From Synergistota bacterium (GTDB taxonomy: Bacteria; Synergistota; GBS-1): DNA of 64,000 bases. Below, piece by piece: positions 7,742-15,682 of the stretch (its first letter is position 1; every line of letters begins with the position of its first letter). Under the pieces are notes generated by a model, which saw only the letters and a program-made list of their open reading frames with translations, was not told the DNA's origin and did no database searches. The position numbers and the translations under genes were made by a program. The DNA is taken from NCBI GenBank assembly GCA_025060595.1, contig JANXBX010000008.1, positions 16,629-80,628 on the forward strand, given 5' to 3'.

Positions 7742-7840
7742 ATGATGGTTATCGTTTTTATCCTCGTCTTTGGAGGATTAGGTTGGTGCATTAAAAGGTC
7801 CTTTGAGGCCGAAAAGAGGAGAAACTCTCGATCAAGATAG
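7742..7840 (+). CDS. 32-residue single-span membrane protein (symporter accessory type)
   Basis: Short ORF immediately after the broken symporter. MMVIVFILVFGGLGWCIKRS gives one hydrophobic helix of about 16 residues, followed by a highly basic tail (EAEKRRNSRSR). Tiny one-helix proteins encoded directly downstream of SNF-family symporters are known (MetS-like small subunits), and the topology and position fit this one. The reading frame is intact although its partner is decayed. The ribosome site is weak (TATAGG). It is followed at once by a strong terminator. Confidence 0.55.
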   Translation: MMVIVFILVFGGLGWCIKRSFEAEKRRNSRSR

Positions 7841-7848
7841 AAACTAAT

Positions 7849-7876
7849 AGGGGCTATCCCTTAAGGGATAGCCCCT
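7849..7876. terminator. bidirectional terminator between convergent operons
   Basis: A perfect 12-bp stem (AGGGGCTATCCC with GGGATAGCCCCT) and a TTAA loop, followed by AAGTTTTC on the plus strand. It lies 6 bases before the stop of the leftward glycyl-radical enzyme gene and 8 bases after the small protein, so it can end both transcripts. Confidence 0.8.
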
Positions 7877-7882
7877 AAGTTT

Positions 7883-10333
7883 TCATACCTTGTTATGTTC
7901 CGTGCGGGCTATTATTTCCTCTTGTAATCCCTTTGGTAGGTTAACGAAGTAGTCGCTATAACCTGCTACTCTAACCATTAGATCTTGGAAGTCTGCAGGT
8001 CTTTTCTGAGCTTCTCTTAAGACTTCAGCGCTTATTACATTAAATTGGACGTGATGTCCACCAAGCCTAAAGAAAGTCCTTATAAGTTGTGCAAGCTTAA
8101 AGAGATTTTCTTCGGTTTCAAAGAGATCAGGCGTTAGCTTTTGGTTAAGTAAGGCTCCTCCAGTTTTGTCCCAATCGCATTTAGCTATGCTTTTAAAAAC
8201 TGCGGCTATACCCTTTCTATCCATTCCTTGAACGGGTGATATCCCTTCAGATACAGGAAAGCCTGCCTCTCTACCATCAGGAGTGGCTCCAGTTACCTTT
8301 CCAAAATAAACATGAACTGTGGTTGGTAAAAAGTAAACCCTTCTTTGGGCTCTCCTTATAGAGGAGGGTGGATAGCTTTCAATCATTTCTACTAGGGAAT
8401 CTACTAGCATTTTAGCTATTTCATCTACATAATCATCATCATTCCCAAACTTGGGAGTTTTTTCAGGGTTGCGTAAAACCTCCCTTAGTAGTTCATAACC
8501 TTTCCAGTTAGATCTTAAAGCATCTAAGAGTGTGTTTATGGAGATTTTCTTTTTGTCAAAGACATGATACTTTATAGAAGCTAGGCTGTCAGCTAAGGTT
8601 CCAAGTCCAACTAATTGGATGTATTGAGTGTTGTATCTTGCTCCTCCTGCGTTATAGTCCTTTGCGTTTCTGATACAGTCATCTATCCATAAGGATAAGA
8701 ATGGTACTGGAAGAAGCTTGGCGTAAAGGCTTTCTATTATATCGTTGCCTCTCATTTTTATATCTAAGAAATGCTTTACTTGTCTTAGAAAGGCATTCCA
8801 TAGCTCTTCAAAGCTTCTAAAATCTCTGGGATCGCCAGTTTCTAATCCTATCCTCTTGCCCGTTAAGGGATCAGTTCCATTATTTAATGTTATCTCAAGT
8901 ATCTTTGGGAGGTTAAAGTATCCAGTTAATATGTAACACTCTTTTCCAAAGGCACCAGTTTCAACACATCCGCTTACCCCAGAGGTTCTTGCATCTTCTA
9001 AGCTTTTCCCCTGTCTTAACATCTTCACTATAACTCCATCAAAGTTGAAAAACGGGGGTTCACCGAAGCCATCTGAAGCTACCCTTAGGGCCTCTATTAG
9101 AAACCTATCTGGGTTTTTGTTACTTATCAAAACCGCAGTGTTCGGTTGTAATGTTCTCATTTCCCTTAAAACCTCTAAGAAAAGGTAAGATAGTTCGTTA
9201 ACTCCATCAGATCCATCCTCCTTTAGGCCACCGAAGTTTAGCTTTGAGAAATCATTGTATGTAAAGCTCTCTTCCGCTGTAACTCCAACTTTTGGGACAG
9301 CTGGTTGGTTATTAAATTTAAGCCAAAAGGCTTGGAGTAGTTCCTTCGCCCTTTCTCTTGTTAACCTTCCTTCCTCTAAATCTCTCTTGTAAAATGGATA
9401 AAGATGTTGATCTATCCTTCCAGGATTAAAGGAATCCCAGGGGTTGGTCTCATAAGTTACCCCCACATGAATAAACCAGTAGTGTTGAAGAGCCTCCCAA
9501 AAAGTTCTTGGAGCATGTGCGGGTACCCATCTGCATATCTCCGCCATTTTTTCAAGCTCTGCTTTTCTCTCTGGATCCTTTTCTTCATTTGCCGTTTTTT
9601 CTAATTTTTTTGCATAACGCTCAGCATAAATCATTATGGCATCGGCTGCTATATCCATGGCTTTCAATTCTTCCATCTTCTCGTAGTAGTCTGGATCGCT
9701 TTCTTTAAGTTCGGTTATCTTTTTCTTTATTTCCTCCTTTATGTCGAGGATCCCCATTTTAAAAATTCTCTCTCCTCCTGCAGTATGGCCTGGAGATCTT
9801 TGCTCCATAAACTCCGTCCATATCCCTGCTTCATAGGCGTTTATCCACTCTTTAGGGAGATTCTCAAAGATGATGTTTCTCATATCTTTGCCTTTCCAGA
9901 AAGGGATTATCTCTTCTTTATAAGCTTTTTTGACCTCTTCATTTACCTTATAAGGCATGTTTTCCCTTGAATTTAATATTTCTAAATCCTCTAAACTATG
10001 AACACAAATCTCAGGATAGGTTGGAACCTCCTTTATTCCTGTTCCTCTCAAGCCCACTATAAGTTCTCCTTCTTCTAAGGGTATTGAGCAGTTTTCAAGG
10101 AGATATTTAAAGAATAAAGCTCTTTGAATCGGGATTGACTTCCCTTTCGGAAGATCGCTTTTGTAAAACTCGGTTATAAGTTTTGCCCTTTCAAGGGAAA
10201 TCTTAACTTCTTTTTCAACGCTTTCATTCCTTAGTTTTGAAATTCTTTCATTAACTGGTTTTATGGGGGATCTACGCCTTTTGATCTCCCTTCCGATCTT
10301 CTCTTCACATACTTTAGACACAAACTCACCCAT
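7883..10333 (-). CDS. hypD: glycyl-radical trans-4-hydroxy-L-proline dehydratase (HypD-like)
   Basis: Oxygen-sensitive glycyl-radical enzyme, 816 residues, predicted to dehydrate trans-4-hydroxy-L-proline to 1-pyrroline-5-carboxylate. The thiyl cysteine and base lie in SGCVETGAFGKE (C456, E458), and the glycyl radical is in RVAGYSDYF (G791, 25 residues from the end). Aligning C456 with C434 of Clostridioides HypD (residues recalled from the literature), Tyr472 falls on Y450, Asp361-Phe362 on D339-F340, Ser356 on S334 and His183 near H160. LPTT near residue 671 corresponds to the L643/T645 loop with a four-residue shift. This pattern separates HypD from pyruvate formate-lyase, glycerol and choline enzymes. 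It is preceded 5 bases upstream by its activase. It is not the hydrogenase-maturation HypD. Confidence 0.88.
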   Translation of the reverse strand: MGEFVSKVCEEKIGREIKRRRSPIKPVNERISKLRNESVEKEVKISLERAKLITEFYKSDLPKGKSIPIQRALFFKYLLENCSIPLEEGELIVGLRGTGIKEVPTYPEICVHSLEDLEILNSRENMPYKVNEEVKKAYKEEIIPFWKGKDMRNIIFENLPKEWINAYEAGIWTEFMEQRSPGHTAGGERIFKMGILDIKEEIKKKITELKESDPDYYEKMEELKAMDIAADAIMIYAERYAKKLEKTANEEKDPERKAELEKMAEICRWVPAHAPRTFWEALQHYWFIHVGVTYETNPWDSFNPGRIDQHLYPFYKRDLEEGRLTRERAKELLQAFWLKFNNQPAVPKVGVTAEESFTYNDFSKLNFGGLKEDGSDGVNELSYLFLEVLREMRTLQPNTAVLISNKNPDRFLIEALRVASDGFGEPPFFNFDGVIVKMLRQGKSLEDARTSGVSGCVETGAFGKECYILTGYFNLPKILEITLNNGTDPLTGKRIGLETGDPRDFRSFEELWNAFLRQVKHFLDIKMRGNDIIESLYAKLLPVPFLSLWIDDCIRNAKDYNAGGARYNTQYIQLVGLGTLADSLASIKYHVFDKKKISINTLLDALRSNWKGYELLREVLRNPEKTPKFGNDDDYVDEIAKMLVDSLVEMIESYPPSSIRRAQRRVYFLPTTVHVYFGKVTGATPDGREAGFPVSEGISPVQGMDRKGIAAVFKSIAKCDWDKTGGALLNQKLTPDLFETEENLFKLAQLIRTFFRLGGHHVQFNVISAEVLREAQKRPADFQDLMVRVAGYSDYFVNLPKGLQEEIIARTEHNKV

Positions 10334-10338
10334 ATCTT

Positions 10339-11238
10339 TTACCCCCCGATTTTAACCTTTAAGCCTATCTTCTCGAACTCTCCTCGTATCCAGCTTAAGG
10401 TTTCCTCGCTTGTTTTTAAATTTAGCTTCATTTTATATTCTTTATTTAGCCTCTGATATTTTTCACTGACCTCGTGATAGGGTAAGAGGTTTACCTCTAG
10501 GATTCCATCAAGCTTAGATATTAAGTTTACCCACTCTTTAACGTTATTAAGGCTATCGGTAATCCCAGGTATTACTGGAAGTCTTAGGATGGTCTTCTTT
10601 CCGTTTTCTAACAAAAATTTAAGGTTCTCTTTTATGATTTCGTTTGATACACCTGTATATCTTTTGTGTTCGTTAGAGTTAAAAAGCTTTATATCATAGA
10701 GGAATAGATCTGTGTGAGGAAGGATCAACGCAAGGCTTTCCCTCGGGGCATAACCGGAGGTATCCACTATGGTATTTATATATCTTTTCTTTAATTCTTT
10801 TAAACATTGCGCTAAAAACTCAGGTTGTGCTAACGGTTCTCCCCCTGAGAAAGTTACACCTCCATTTGAGCTATCATAGAAAGGTAAATCCTTTTCTACC
10901 TCTTCTATAAGCTCTGGGATACTTATTACTTTTCCGATCTTCTTAAGAGCGCTTGTAGGACATGCTTCTACACATATTCCACAACCGTTGCATCGGTTGC
11001 GGTCGATTAATACCTTTTTCTCGCTAAAGCTTATGGCTTTCAAAGGACAAGCTTCAAGGCAACCTTTGCACCTTAGGCACTTATACTCAAGGTGAGCTAT
11101 TTCTATTTTTCTTGATATACCTTCAGGATTATGGCACCACCAGCAATTTAGGGGACAACCTTTCATAAATACAGTTGTTCTTATTCCTGGGCCATCGTGA
11201 ATAGTATACCTTTTAATGTCGAAAATCAGCCCTTTCGT
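10339..11238 (-). CDS. glycyl-radical-enzyme activase (radical SAM, HypE/PflA-like), non-canonical start
   Basis: Radical SAM protein that installs the glycyl radical in the adjacent enzyme. The SAM cluster motif is CPLNCWWC (Cx3Cx2C). Two 4Fe-4S ferredoxin-type clusters follow in CLRCKGCLEACP and CNGCGICVEACP, then GGVTFSGGEPLAQP. The first ATG in frame (11166) would remove the conserved head KGLIFDIKRYTIHDGPGIRT, which is fully encoded upstream. The position normally holding the start Met is an ACG (11238-11236), just after an in-frame TAA and about 8 bases from AGAGGTG. I therefore extend to 11238. CTG at 11229 is the other option. 299 residues in this form. Confidence 0.85.
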   Translation of the reverse strand, partial: TKGLIFDIKRYTIHDGPGIRTTVFMKGCPLNCWWCHNPEGISRKIEIAHLEYKCLRCKGCLEACPLKAISFSEKKVLIDRNRCNGCGICVEACPTSALKKIGKVISIPELIEEVEKDLPFYDSSNGGVTFSGGEPLAQPEFLAQCLKELKKRYINTIVDTSGYAPRESLALILPHTDLFLYDIKLFNSNEHKRYTGVSNEIIKENLKFLLENGKKTILRLPVIPGITDSLNNVKEWVNLISKLDGILEVNLLPYHEVSEKYQRLNKEYKMKLNLKTSEETLSWIRGEFEKIGLKVKIGG

Positions 11239-11287
11239 TTAAAAGACACCTCTTTTTTTAAATGCTAATCGAATTTGGCGTTTAATT

Positions 11288-12169
11288 TTAAAGTAATTTA
11301 ACTTTATTTTTTAAGATTCCTATTTTCTCTATTTCTATCTCTACTATATCTCCTTCAATTAACGAAAAATCCTCGGGAGGGATTATCCCTGTTCCTGTTA
11401 AGCATACGCTTCCTGGAGGAACAGGGTTATACTTTAAAAGATACTCTCTTATTTCGCTTATGCTTCTTTTCATCTGCTCTGTGCTAGTTTTTCCTTCGAA
11501 TATCATATTTCCGTTTCTAAATATTCTACATTCTATGTTGAGTTTAGGTTCAAGGCCTACCTCGTCAACGGTAACTATTGATGGACCTATTGCACAGCAT
11601 GCTTCGAATATCTTGGCCTGGGAAAGGTAAAGGGGATTTGCTGCCTCTATATCTCTTGAAGATACATCATTTCCTGCTGTGAAACCGATTATTTCTCCAT
11701 CGAATCCAAGTACAAAAGCAAGCTCTGGCTCTGGTACGCTCCAATTAGAATCTCCTCTTATCCCTATTTCCTCGTCGGGGCCTACACAGCGATGATTTGT
11801 AGCTTTAAAGAATATCTCCGGTCTTTTTGCCCTATAAACCATACTATATATTCCCTTTATACCCGTTTCTTTTTCTCTTTCCTCTTCGCTTCTTTTATAG
11901 GTTACTCCTGCTCCCCAAACCTCAGGAGGGTCTATGGGTTTTATGATCTTGAGGTTTTTGAATGGTAACCTTTTGAGACCTTGAGGATTTTCAGTTATTA
12001 TTTCCTTCAGAAGATCCCCAATGCTTCTATTTTTCCTTTTTGCATCAATAGATAAATCTAATATGCTCTGATACTTATCATCTTTCGCCTCGGTTATGTC
12101 TATAACTTCTTCGTTTACCCAGACACCGAGACGAACCTCATCCCTGAGAATGAAACGTACAATTTTCAA
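11288..12169 (-). CDS. fumarylacetoacetate-hydrolase-family enzyme (2-keto-3-deoxy-acid dehydratase-like)
   Basis: About 293 residues of the FAH fold, metal-dependent. The segment GAGVTYKRSEEERE followed by RPEIFFKATNHRCVGPDEE and NWSVPEPELAFVLG resembles the 2-keto-3-deoxy-D-arabinonate dehydratase branch. PEPELA contains the metal-binding ExE, and the FTAGNDVSSRDIE block follows. A longer ATG start at 12223 adds 18 unconserved residues and has no ribosome site. TTG at 12169 (KIVRF start) follows a strong GGAGGG at 8 bases, so I use it. It lies 49 bases upstream of the activase in the same direction, so it may join that operon. The substrate is unproven. Confidence 0.75.
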   Translation of the reverse strand: MKIVRFILRDEVRLGVWVNEEVIDITEAKDDKYQSILDLSIDAKRKNRSIGDLLKEIITENPQGLKRLPFKNLKIIKPIDPPEVWGAGVTYKRSEEEREKETGIKGIYSMVYRAKRPEIFFKATNHRCVGPDEEIGIRGDSNWSVPEPELAFVLGFDGEIIGFTAGNDVSSRDIEAANPLYLSQAKIFEACCAIGPSIVTVDEVGLEPKLNIECRIFRNGNMIFEGKTSTEQMKRSISEIREYLLKYNPVPPGSVCLTGTGIIPPEDFSLIEGDIVEIEIEKIGILKNKVKLL

Positions 12170-12276
12170 GCTTGAACCCTCCTTTCTCTCTTCTATTATA
12201 TCGTATTGATCTTTATCTAGCATGGTATTATAATTTTTTTAAATCGTGTTATTAATTTTAATGGAGGTGTCACGCT

Positions 12277-12885
12277 GTGAAGGAAAAGCTTCGGACCTTC
12301 TTTAACGAGATGGCTGATAAATGGGATGAGATACAAGATATATCCTATGAGAAGCTGGAACAGCTTCTTTCTCGGCTACCTATACCAAGGGGAAGCGTGA
12401 TACTAGATGTGGGTTCTGGAACTGGCGTGCTTATACCTTTCCTAAGAAAGCTTTTTATGCCCTCCTTGATAGTTGAGATGGATATAGCTGAAAGGATGCT
12501 TGCTATAGCTAGGAGGAAGTTTGGAAGTGATGGAATACTTTACATTTGGGGTGACGCGGAAAGTTATAGGTTTGATATAAACTTTGATGCTATAATCTGC
12601 TACTCCTCCTTTCCTCACTTTGAGGATAAGGAAAAGGCAATCAAAAATCTCGTTAATTTTCTTGATGGGAGGGGAATATTTGCTATAGTTCATACCTTGG
12701 GGAGAGAAGATATCCGCAGGATTCATTCTATGAATGAGATAACCAAGGATGATATCCTTCCTTCGGCAGAAGAGATTTCTCTTTTATTTAAAAAGAATGG
12801 ATTGGAAATCCTTGAAAGTATAGACGATGAGGACAAGTATCTTGTCGTTGGTGTAAAGGTTGAGAATCCAAGACTAAATTTATAA
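12277..12885 (+). CDS. class I SAM-dependent methyltransferase
   Basis: 202-residue soluble methyltransferase of the Methyltransf_11/25 type. SAM motif I is ILDVGSGTGVLIPFL, the acidic end of strand 2 is IVEMDIAERML, then DAES and the motif-IV-like FDAIICYSSFPHF. The N-terminal helix FFNEMADKWDEI is typical of small-molecule methyltransferases similar to UbiE, but the context does not identify a substrate. GTG start with TGGAGGTG upstream. Divergent from the FAH gene and convergent with the DUF4198 gene. Confidence 0.8.
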   Translation: MKEKLRTFFNEMADKWDEIQDISYEKLEQLLSRLPIPRGSVILDVGSGTGVLIPFLRKLFMPSLIVEMDIAERMLAIARRKFGSDGILYIWGDAESYRFDINFDAIICYSSFPHFEDKEKAIKNLVNFLDGRGIFAIVHTLGREDIRRIHSMNEITKDDILPSAEEISLLFKKNGLEILESIDDEDKYLVVGVKVENPRLNL

Positions 12886-12899
12886 TTTCATTTTCAGTC

Positions 12900-12931
12900 T
12901 CCGGCCACAATCTTACAAGATTGTGGCCGGA
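12900..12931. terminator. hairpin between convergent genes
   Basis: A long GC-rich inverted repeat (TCCGGCCACAATCTT with its complement) around a very short centre, lying 15 bases after the methyltransferase stop and 25 bases before the DUF4198 stop. No U-tract follows on either strand, so termination efficiency is uncertain. Confidence 0.55.
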
Positions 12932-12956
12932 AAGACAGCATATATAAGTTATAATT

Positions 12957-13649
12957 TCATTTTAGCTCGAAGCATAAGGTTGAAGATAAGGATAGTCTAT
13001 CCGCATGTGTTTTATCCTCCAGGGGTATCCTTGTGCTTGCTATTATTACGTTATAACCTTCCCTTATACCGGTTATGATAACCGTGCCGTTCTTATCCGT
13101 TTTAAATGTCTTATCTGAACCTTGGATTTCGATTGTTACATCGGGCGTGGGTTTCCCCTTGTACAACACTTGAAGTCCAAGCTCTTTGTCTTTTATAGGT
13201 TGATTTAAAGGTATTATTTCAAACTCTAAACCAACCGGTTTTAGAGATGCTTCACTCCAACTTAAAATTAGTTTGCTGTACTTTAATGGATGAGAGGAGT
13301 CCTCAACAGGTTTTCCGTATTCAACTTTTGACATGTTTTTCCATCCCTCAGGCGTTTTTACCCAGTAACCATTGTCGAAGAAAACGGTTAAAATAGCCAG
13401 ATTTTTAGAGGAATCAGTCAAACTCACAGCTACCTCGCCATCTCCTTCGATCAGCTTTACCCCTAGAGGTTCTCCCTTAGGGGAAAAACCCTTAACCTCT
13501 TTGACCTTCTTGACATCGTACTTTTCAAGATCGTTTCCGTGTCCATAGGCTATAAGGAAAAGATTTCCCTTTGGTATAAACCAAACGTCGTGTCCCCATG
13601 CTACACCCGTAATAGTAAATACCAGCAGTACCGCTAACAGTAAGCGCAA
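12957..13649 (-). CDS. exported DUF4198 domain protein (metal-uptake associated type)
   Basis: About 230 residues with a clear signal peptide (LLLAVLLVFTITGVAWG) and predicted cleavage before HDVWF. A mature N-terminus starting with the HDxW motif is characteristic of DUF4198/NikM-like proteins, often linked to nickel or cobalt uptake; its histidine would be at the very N-terminus. The C-terminal half ends in a beta-sandwich repeat (VTIEIQG ... TDKNGTVIITGI). The GTG at 13673 lies before its own ribosome site; TTG at 13649 with GGAGGT nine bases upstream is the better start. Driven by a perfect consensus promoter. No transporter gene is adjacent. Confidence 0.78.
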   Translation of the reverse strand: MRLLLAVLLVFTITGVAWGHDVWFIPKGNLFLIAYGHGNDLEKYDVKKVKEVKGFSPKGEPLGVKLIEGDGEVAVSLTDSSKNLAILTVFFDNGYWVKTPEGWKNMSKVEYGKPVEDSSHPLKYSKLILSWSEASLKPVGLEFEIIPLNQPIKDKELGLQVLYKGKPTPDVTIEIQGSDKTFKTDKNGTVIITGIREGYNVIIASTRIPLEDKTHADRLSLSSTLCFELK

Positions 13650-13703
13650 CTTTAATCTACCTCCTTTTAACACGAATTTTATTTTTTGTGCTATTAGGCA
13701 AGC

Positions 13704-13732
13704 ATTATATCAATGGGGTATTACTATGTCAA
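13704..13732 (-). promoter_or_regulatory. perfect-consensus promoter of the DUF4198 gene
   Basis: The minus strand has TTGACA (13732-13727), a 17-base spacer and TATAAT (13709-13704): a 12 of 12 match to the sigma-70/sigma-A consensus. The start codon is about 55 bases beyond the -10 box. Confidence 0.85.
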
Positions 13733-13735
13733 GGG

Positions 13736-13764
13736 TTGCTTGATAGGCTTTTTTGATTTAAAAT
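13736..13764 (+). promoter_or_regulatory. promoter of the carboxypeptidase gene
   Basis: TTGCTT (13736-13741), 17 bases, TAAAAT (13759-13764). It is back to back with the minus-strand consensus promoter; the two -35 boxes are only 3 bases apart. Confidence 0.55.
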
Positions 13765-13803
13765 TCTTAAAGGTGGGGAATTTTAATTGAGGGAGTGTAA
13801 GGC

Positions 13804-14616
13804 GTGAAAAGGAGATCTTTCGTGAGAGCTTTTGTGGTGTTTTTATTTTTGCTTTTTACTACAGGTGGCTTCTCAGAGGCTAAGGAATTAATAGATCCAT
13901 TTCCTTTTATAGCTTCATCTTATTTAGTTAAGATAGATGGTAAGATCGTATGGGCTAAGGATATTCATAAAAGGCTTCCTCCTGCAAGTTTGACCAAGAT
14001 TATGACTGCCTTGATCGCCCTTGAGAAGATTAAACCTGATGAGATAGTTCGGGTTAGCAGAAGTGCTGCTATGGAAGACGGATCGAGGATAAGGCTTAAA
14101 GAGGGAGATAGGTTAAGGGCTATAGATTTAATTTGTGCAGCTTTAATACATTCTGCTAATGATGCCTGTAGGGCTATAGCGGAATATGTGGGTGGAAGTG
14201 AGTCTAACTTTGTAAGGATGATGAACCTTCGTGCGCAGAGGATGGGCTTGAAGAACACAAATTTCGTCAACTCTTGTGGTCATGATCACCCGAATCATTA
14301 CTCAAGCGCTTACGATTTAATGATATTAACCGAAGCTGCTATGAGAAATCAAGCCTTTGCCAGAATAGTTTCAATTCCTGAAATGGAAGTGAAAACTGTT
14401 GATGGTAAGAGAACCTTTAAACTTAAGAATAAGAATAAACTTATCGATTGCTATCCAGGGGTTATTGGAGTGAAGACGGGTTATACAGATAGAGCGGGGA
14501 GATGTTTAGTGGCCTGGGCAGAGAGAGGCAATAGAAAGGTTTTATTGATCCTCTTAAATGCTCCCAATCGCTGGGATGATGCGCCTTTCCTTCTTGACCT
14601 CGCTTTTGAGTTTTAG
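13804..14616 (+). CDS. D-alanyl-D-alanine carboxypeptidase (peptidase S11, PBP5/DacF family)
   Basis: Trims the terminal D-Ala from peptidoglycan stem peptides in the periplasm. 270 residues with an N-terminal signal peptide (RAFVVFLFLLFTTGGFSEA). The three penicillin-binding motifs are present: SLTK (in PASLTKIMTAL) with the acyl-enzyme serine, SAN (HSANDACRA) and KTG (GVKTGYTDRAG). The C-terminal domain and amphipathic anchor of PBP5 are missing, so it is the short form and is probably soluble or loosely bound. GTG start after GGGAGTG. The threonine synthase gene starts 17 bases downstream. Confidence 0.9.
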   Translation: MKRRSFVRAFVVFLFLLFTTGGFSEAKELIDPFPFIASSYLVKIDGKIVWAKDIHKRLPPASLTKIMTALIALEKIKPDEIVRVSRSAAMEDGSRIRLKEGDRLRAIDLICAALIHSANDACRAIAEYVGGSESNFVRMMNLRAQRMGLKNTNFVNSCGHDHPNHYSSAYDLMILTEAAMRNQAFARIVSIPEMEVKTVDGKRTFKLKNKNKLIDCYPGVIGVKTGYTDRAGRCLVAWAERGNRKVLLILLNAPNRWDDAPFLLDLAFEF

Positions 14617-14633
14617 GGGAGGGGTGGTTTTTT

Positions 14634-15680
14634 TTGTTAAAGTGTAGGGTTTGTGGAAAAGGCTTCGTTGGTTTTAAAATTTCGTGTGATTGTGGTGGGT
14701 TATTGGACTATTTTTATGAAAGACCTAGAGTTTTCGATGTTTGCATTGATAAGAGGTTTTTGGACATAAGAAGGTATGTTAAGTTGCTTCCGTTAAAAGA
14801 GGCTTTTTATCCAAGCCTTACATTACCTTTAACTCCTATTGTTGAAAGGACCTTTAGTAATGTAAAGGTTTTCTTTAAGCTTGAGTATTTGATGCCAAGC
14901 GGTTCCTTTAAAGATCGAGGAACCTATGTAACGGTAGCAAAGCTTAAGGAAGAGGGTATACAAGAGGTTACTTTAGACTCTTCAGGTAATGCTGCTTTAA
15001 GCCTAGCTCTTTTTTCTAAGTGTGAAGGATTAAAGGCTCACATATTTATACCTAGTCACACAAGCAAGGGTAAAAAGAGGCTCCTTAAGTTTTTGGATGC
15101 TGAGGTTCATGAGGTTGAGGGCTCGAGAATGGATGTATATAAAAAGGCAAAAAGCTTTGAAGGGGGACTATATGTATCTCATTGGTTTAATCCCTTCTTC
15201 CTTGAAGGTACAAAATTGATCGCTTACGAGGTCTATGAGCAGGTAGGCTCGATAGATTACGTTTTAAGCCCTGTAGGAAGTGGAAGTCTATTTATAGGTC
15301 TTTATAAGGGCTTTAAAGAGCTTGAAAAATATGGTAAGCTTACCATGCCTGTCATGATAGCTGTCCAAGCTAAAGGTTTTGAGAGTTTAATTGAAAGAAG
15401 CGAAGAAAAGAGTTCCTTAGCTGAAGGAATAGCTATCCCAGAGCCACCGAGAAAAGAGGAGATGAAAGAAATCCTTAAGGAAAGCTGTGGAAAAGCTATT
15501 TCTGTGGGAGATAGTGAGATAAGTGAAGCTTTAGCTGAACTCCTTTCTTTTGGTTTTCTTGTTGAACCTACATCAGCTGCAACTTATGCTGGATTTAAGA
15601 TCTTATTTAATGAAGGTTATTTTAAGGGAAAGGCGAAGGTTTTGATCCCTTTAACTGGCTCTGGTTTAAAGAGCGTTTAA
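14634..15680 (+). CDS. thrC: threonine synthase-like PLP enzyme
   Basis: PLP fold-type II enzyme of 348 residues that should convert O-phosphohomoserine to threonine. An N-terminal rubredoxin-like ribbon (CRVCGKGF ... CDCGG) is typical of this ThrC class. The PLP lysine is in SGSFKDRGTYV, the substrate asparagine loop is TLDSSGNAALSLA, and the phosphate loop is SPVGSGSLFIG. The family is close to other beta-eliminating or replacing enzymes, so the exact substrate is inferred. TTG start behind GGGGAGGGG. Ends 2 bases from the stop of a convergent gene, with no terminator between. Confidence 0.8.
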   Translation: MLKCRVCGKGFVGFKISCDCGGLLDYFYERPRVFDVCIDKRFLDIRRYVKLLPLKEAFYPSLTLPLTPIVERTFSNVKVFFKLEYLMPSGSFKDRGTYVTVAKLKEEGIQEVTLDSSGNAALSLALFSKCEGLKAHIFIPSHTSKGKKRLLKFLDAEVHEVEGSRMDVYKKAKSFEGGLYVSHWFNPFFLEGTKLIAYEVYEQVGSIDYVLSPVGSGSLFIGLYKGFKELEKYGKLTMPVMIAVQAKGFESLIERSEEKSSLAEGIAIPEPPRKEEMKEILKESCGKAISVGDSEISEALAELLSFGFLVEPTSAATYAGFKILFNEGYFKGKAKVLIPLTGSGLKSV

Positions 15681-15682
15681 TG

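Noticed and set aside
7883..10333. Pyruvate formate-lyase assignment for the glycyl-radical enzyme
   Set aside because: Pyruvate formate-lyase has two adjacent active-site cysteines; here a single Cys in GCVE plus the HypD-type residues is present.
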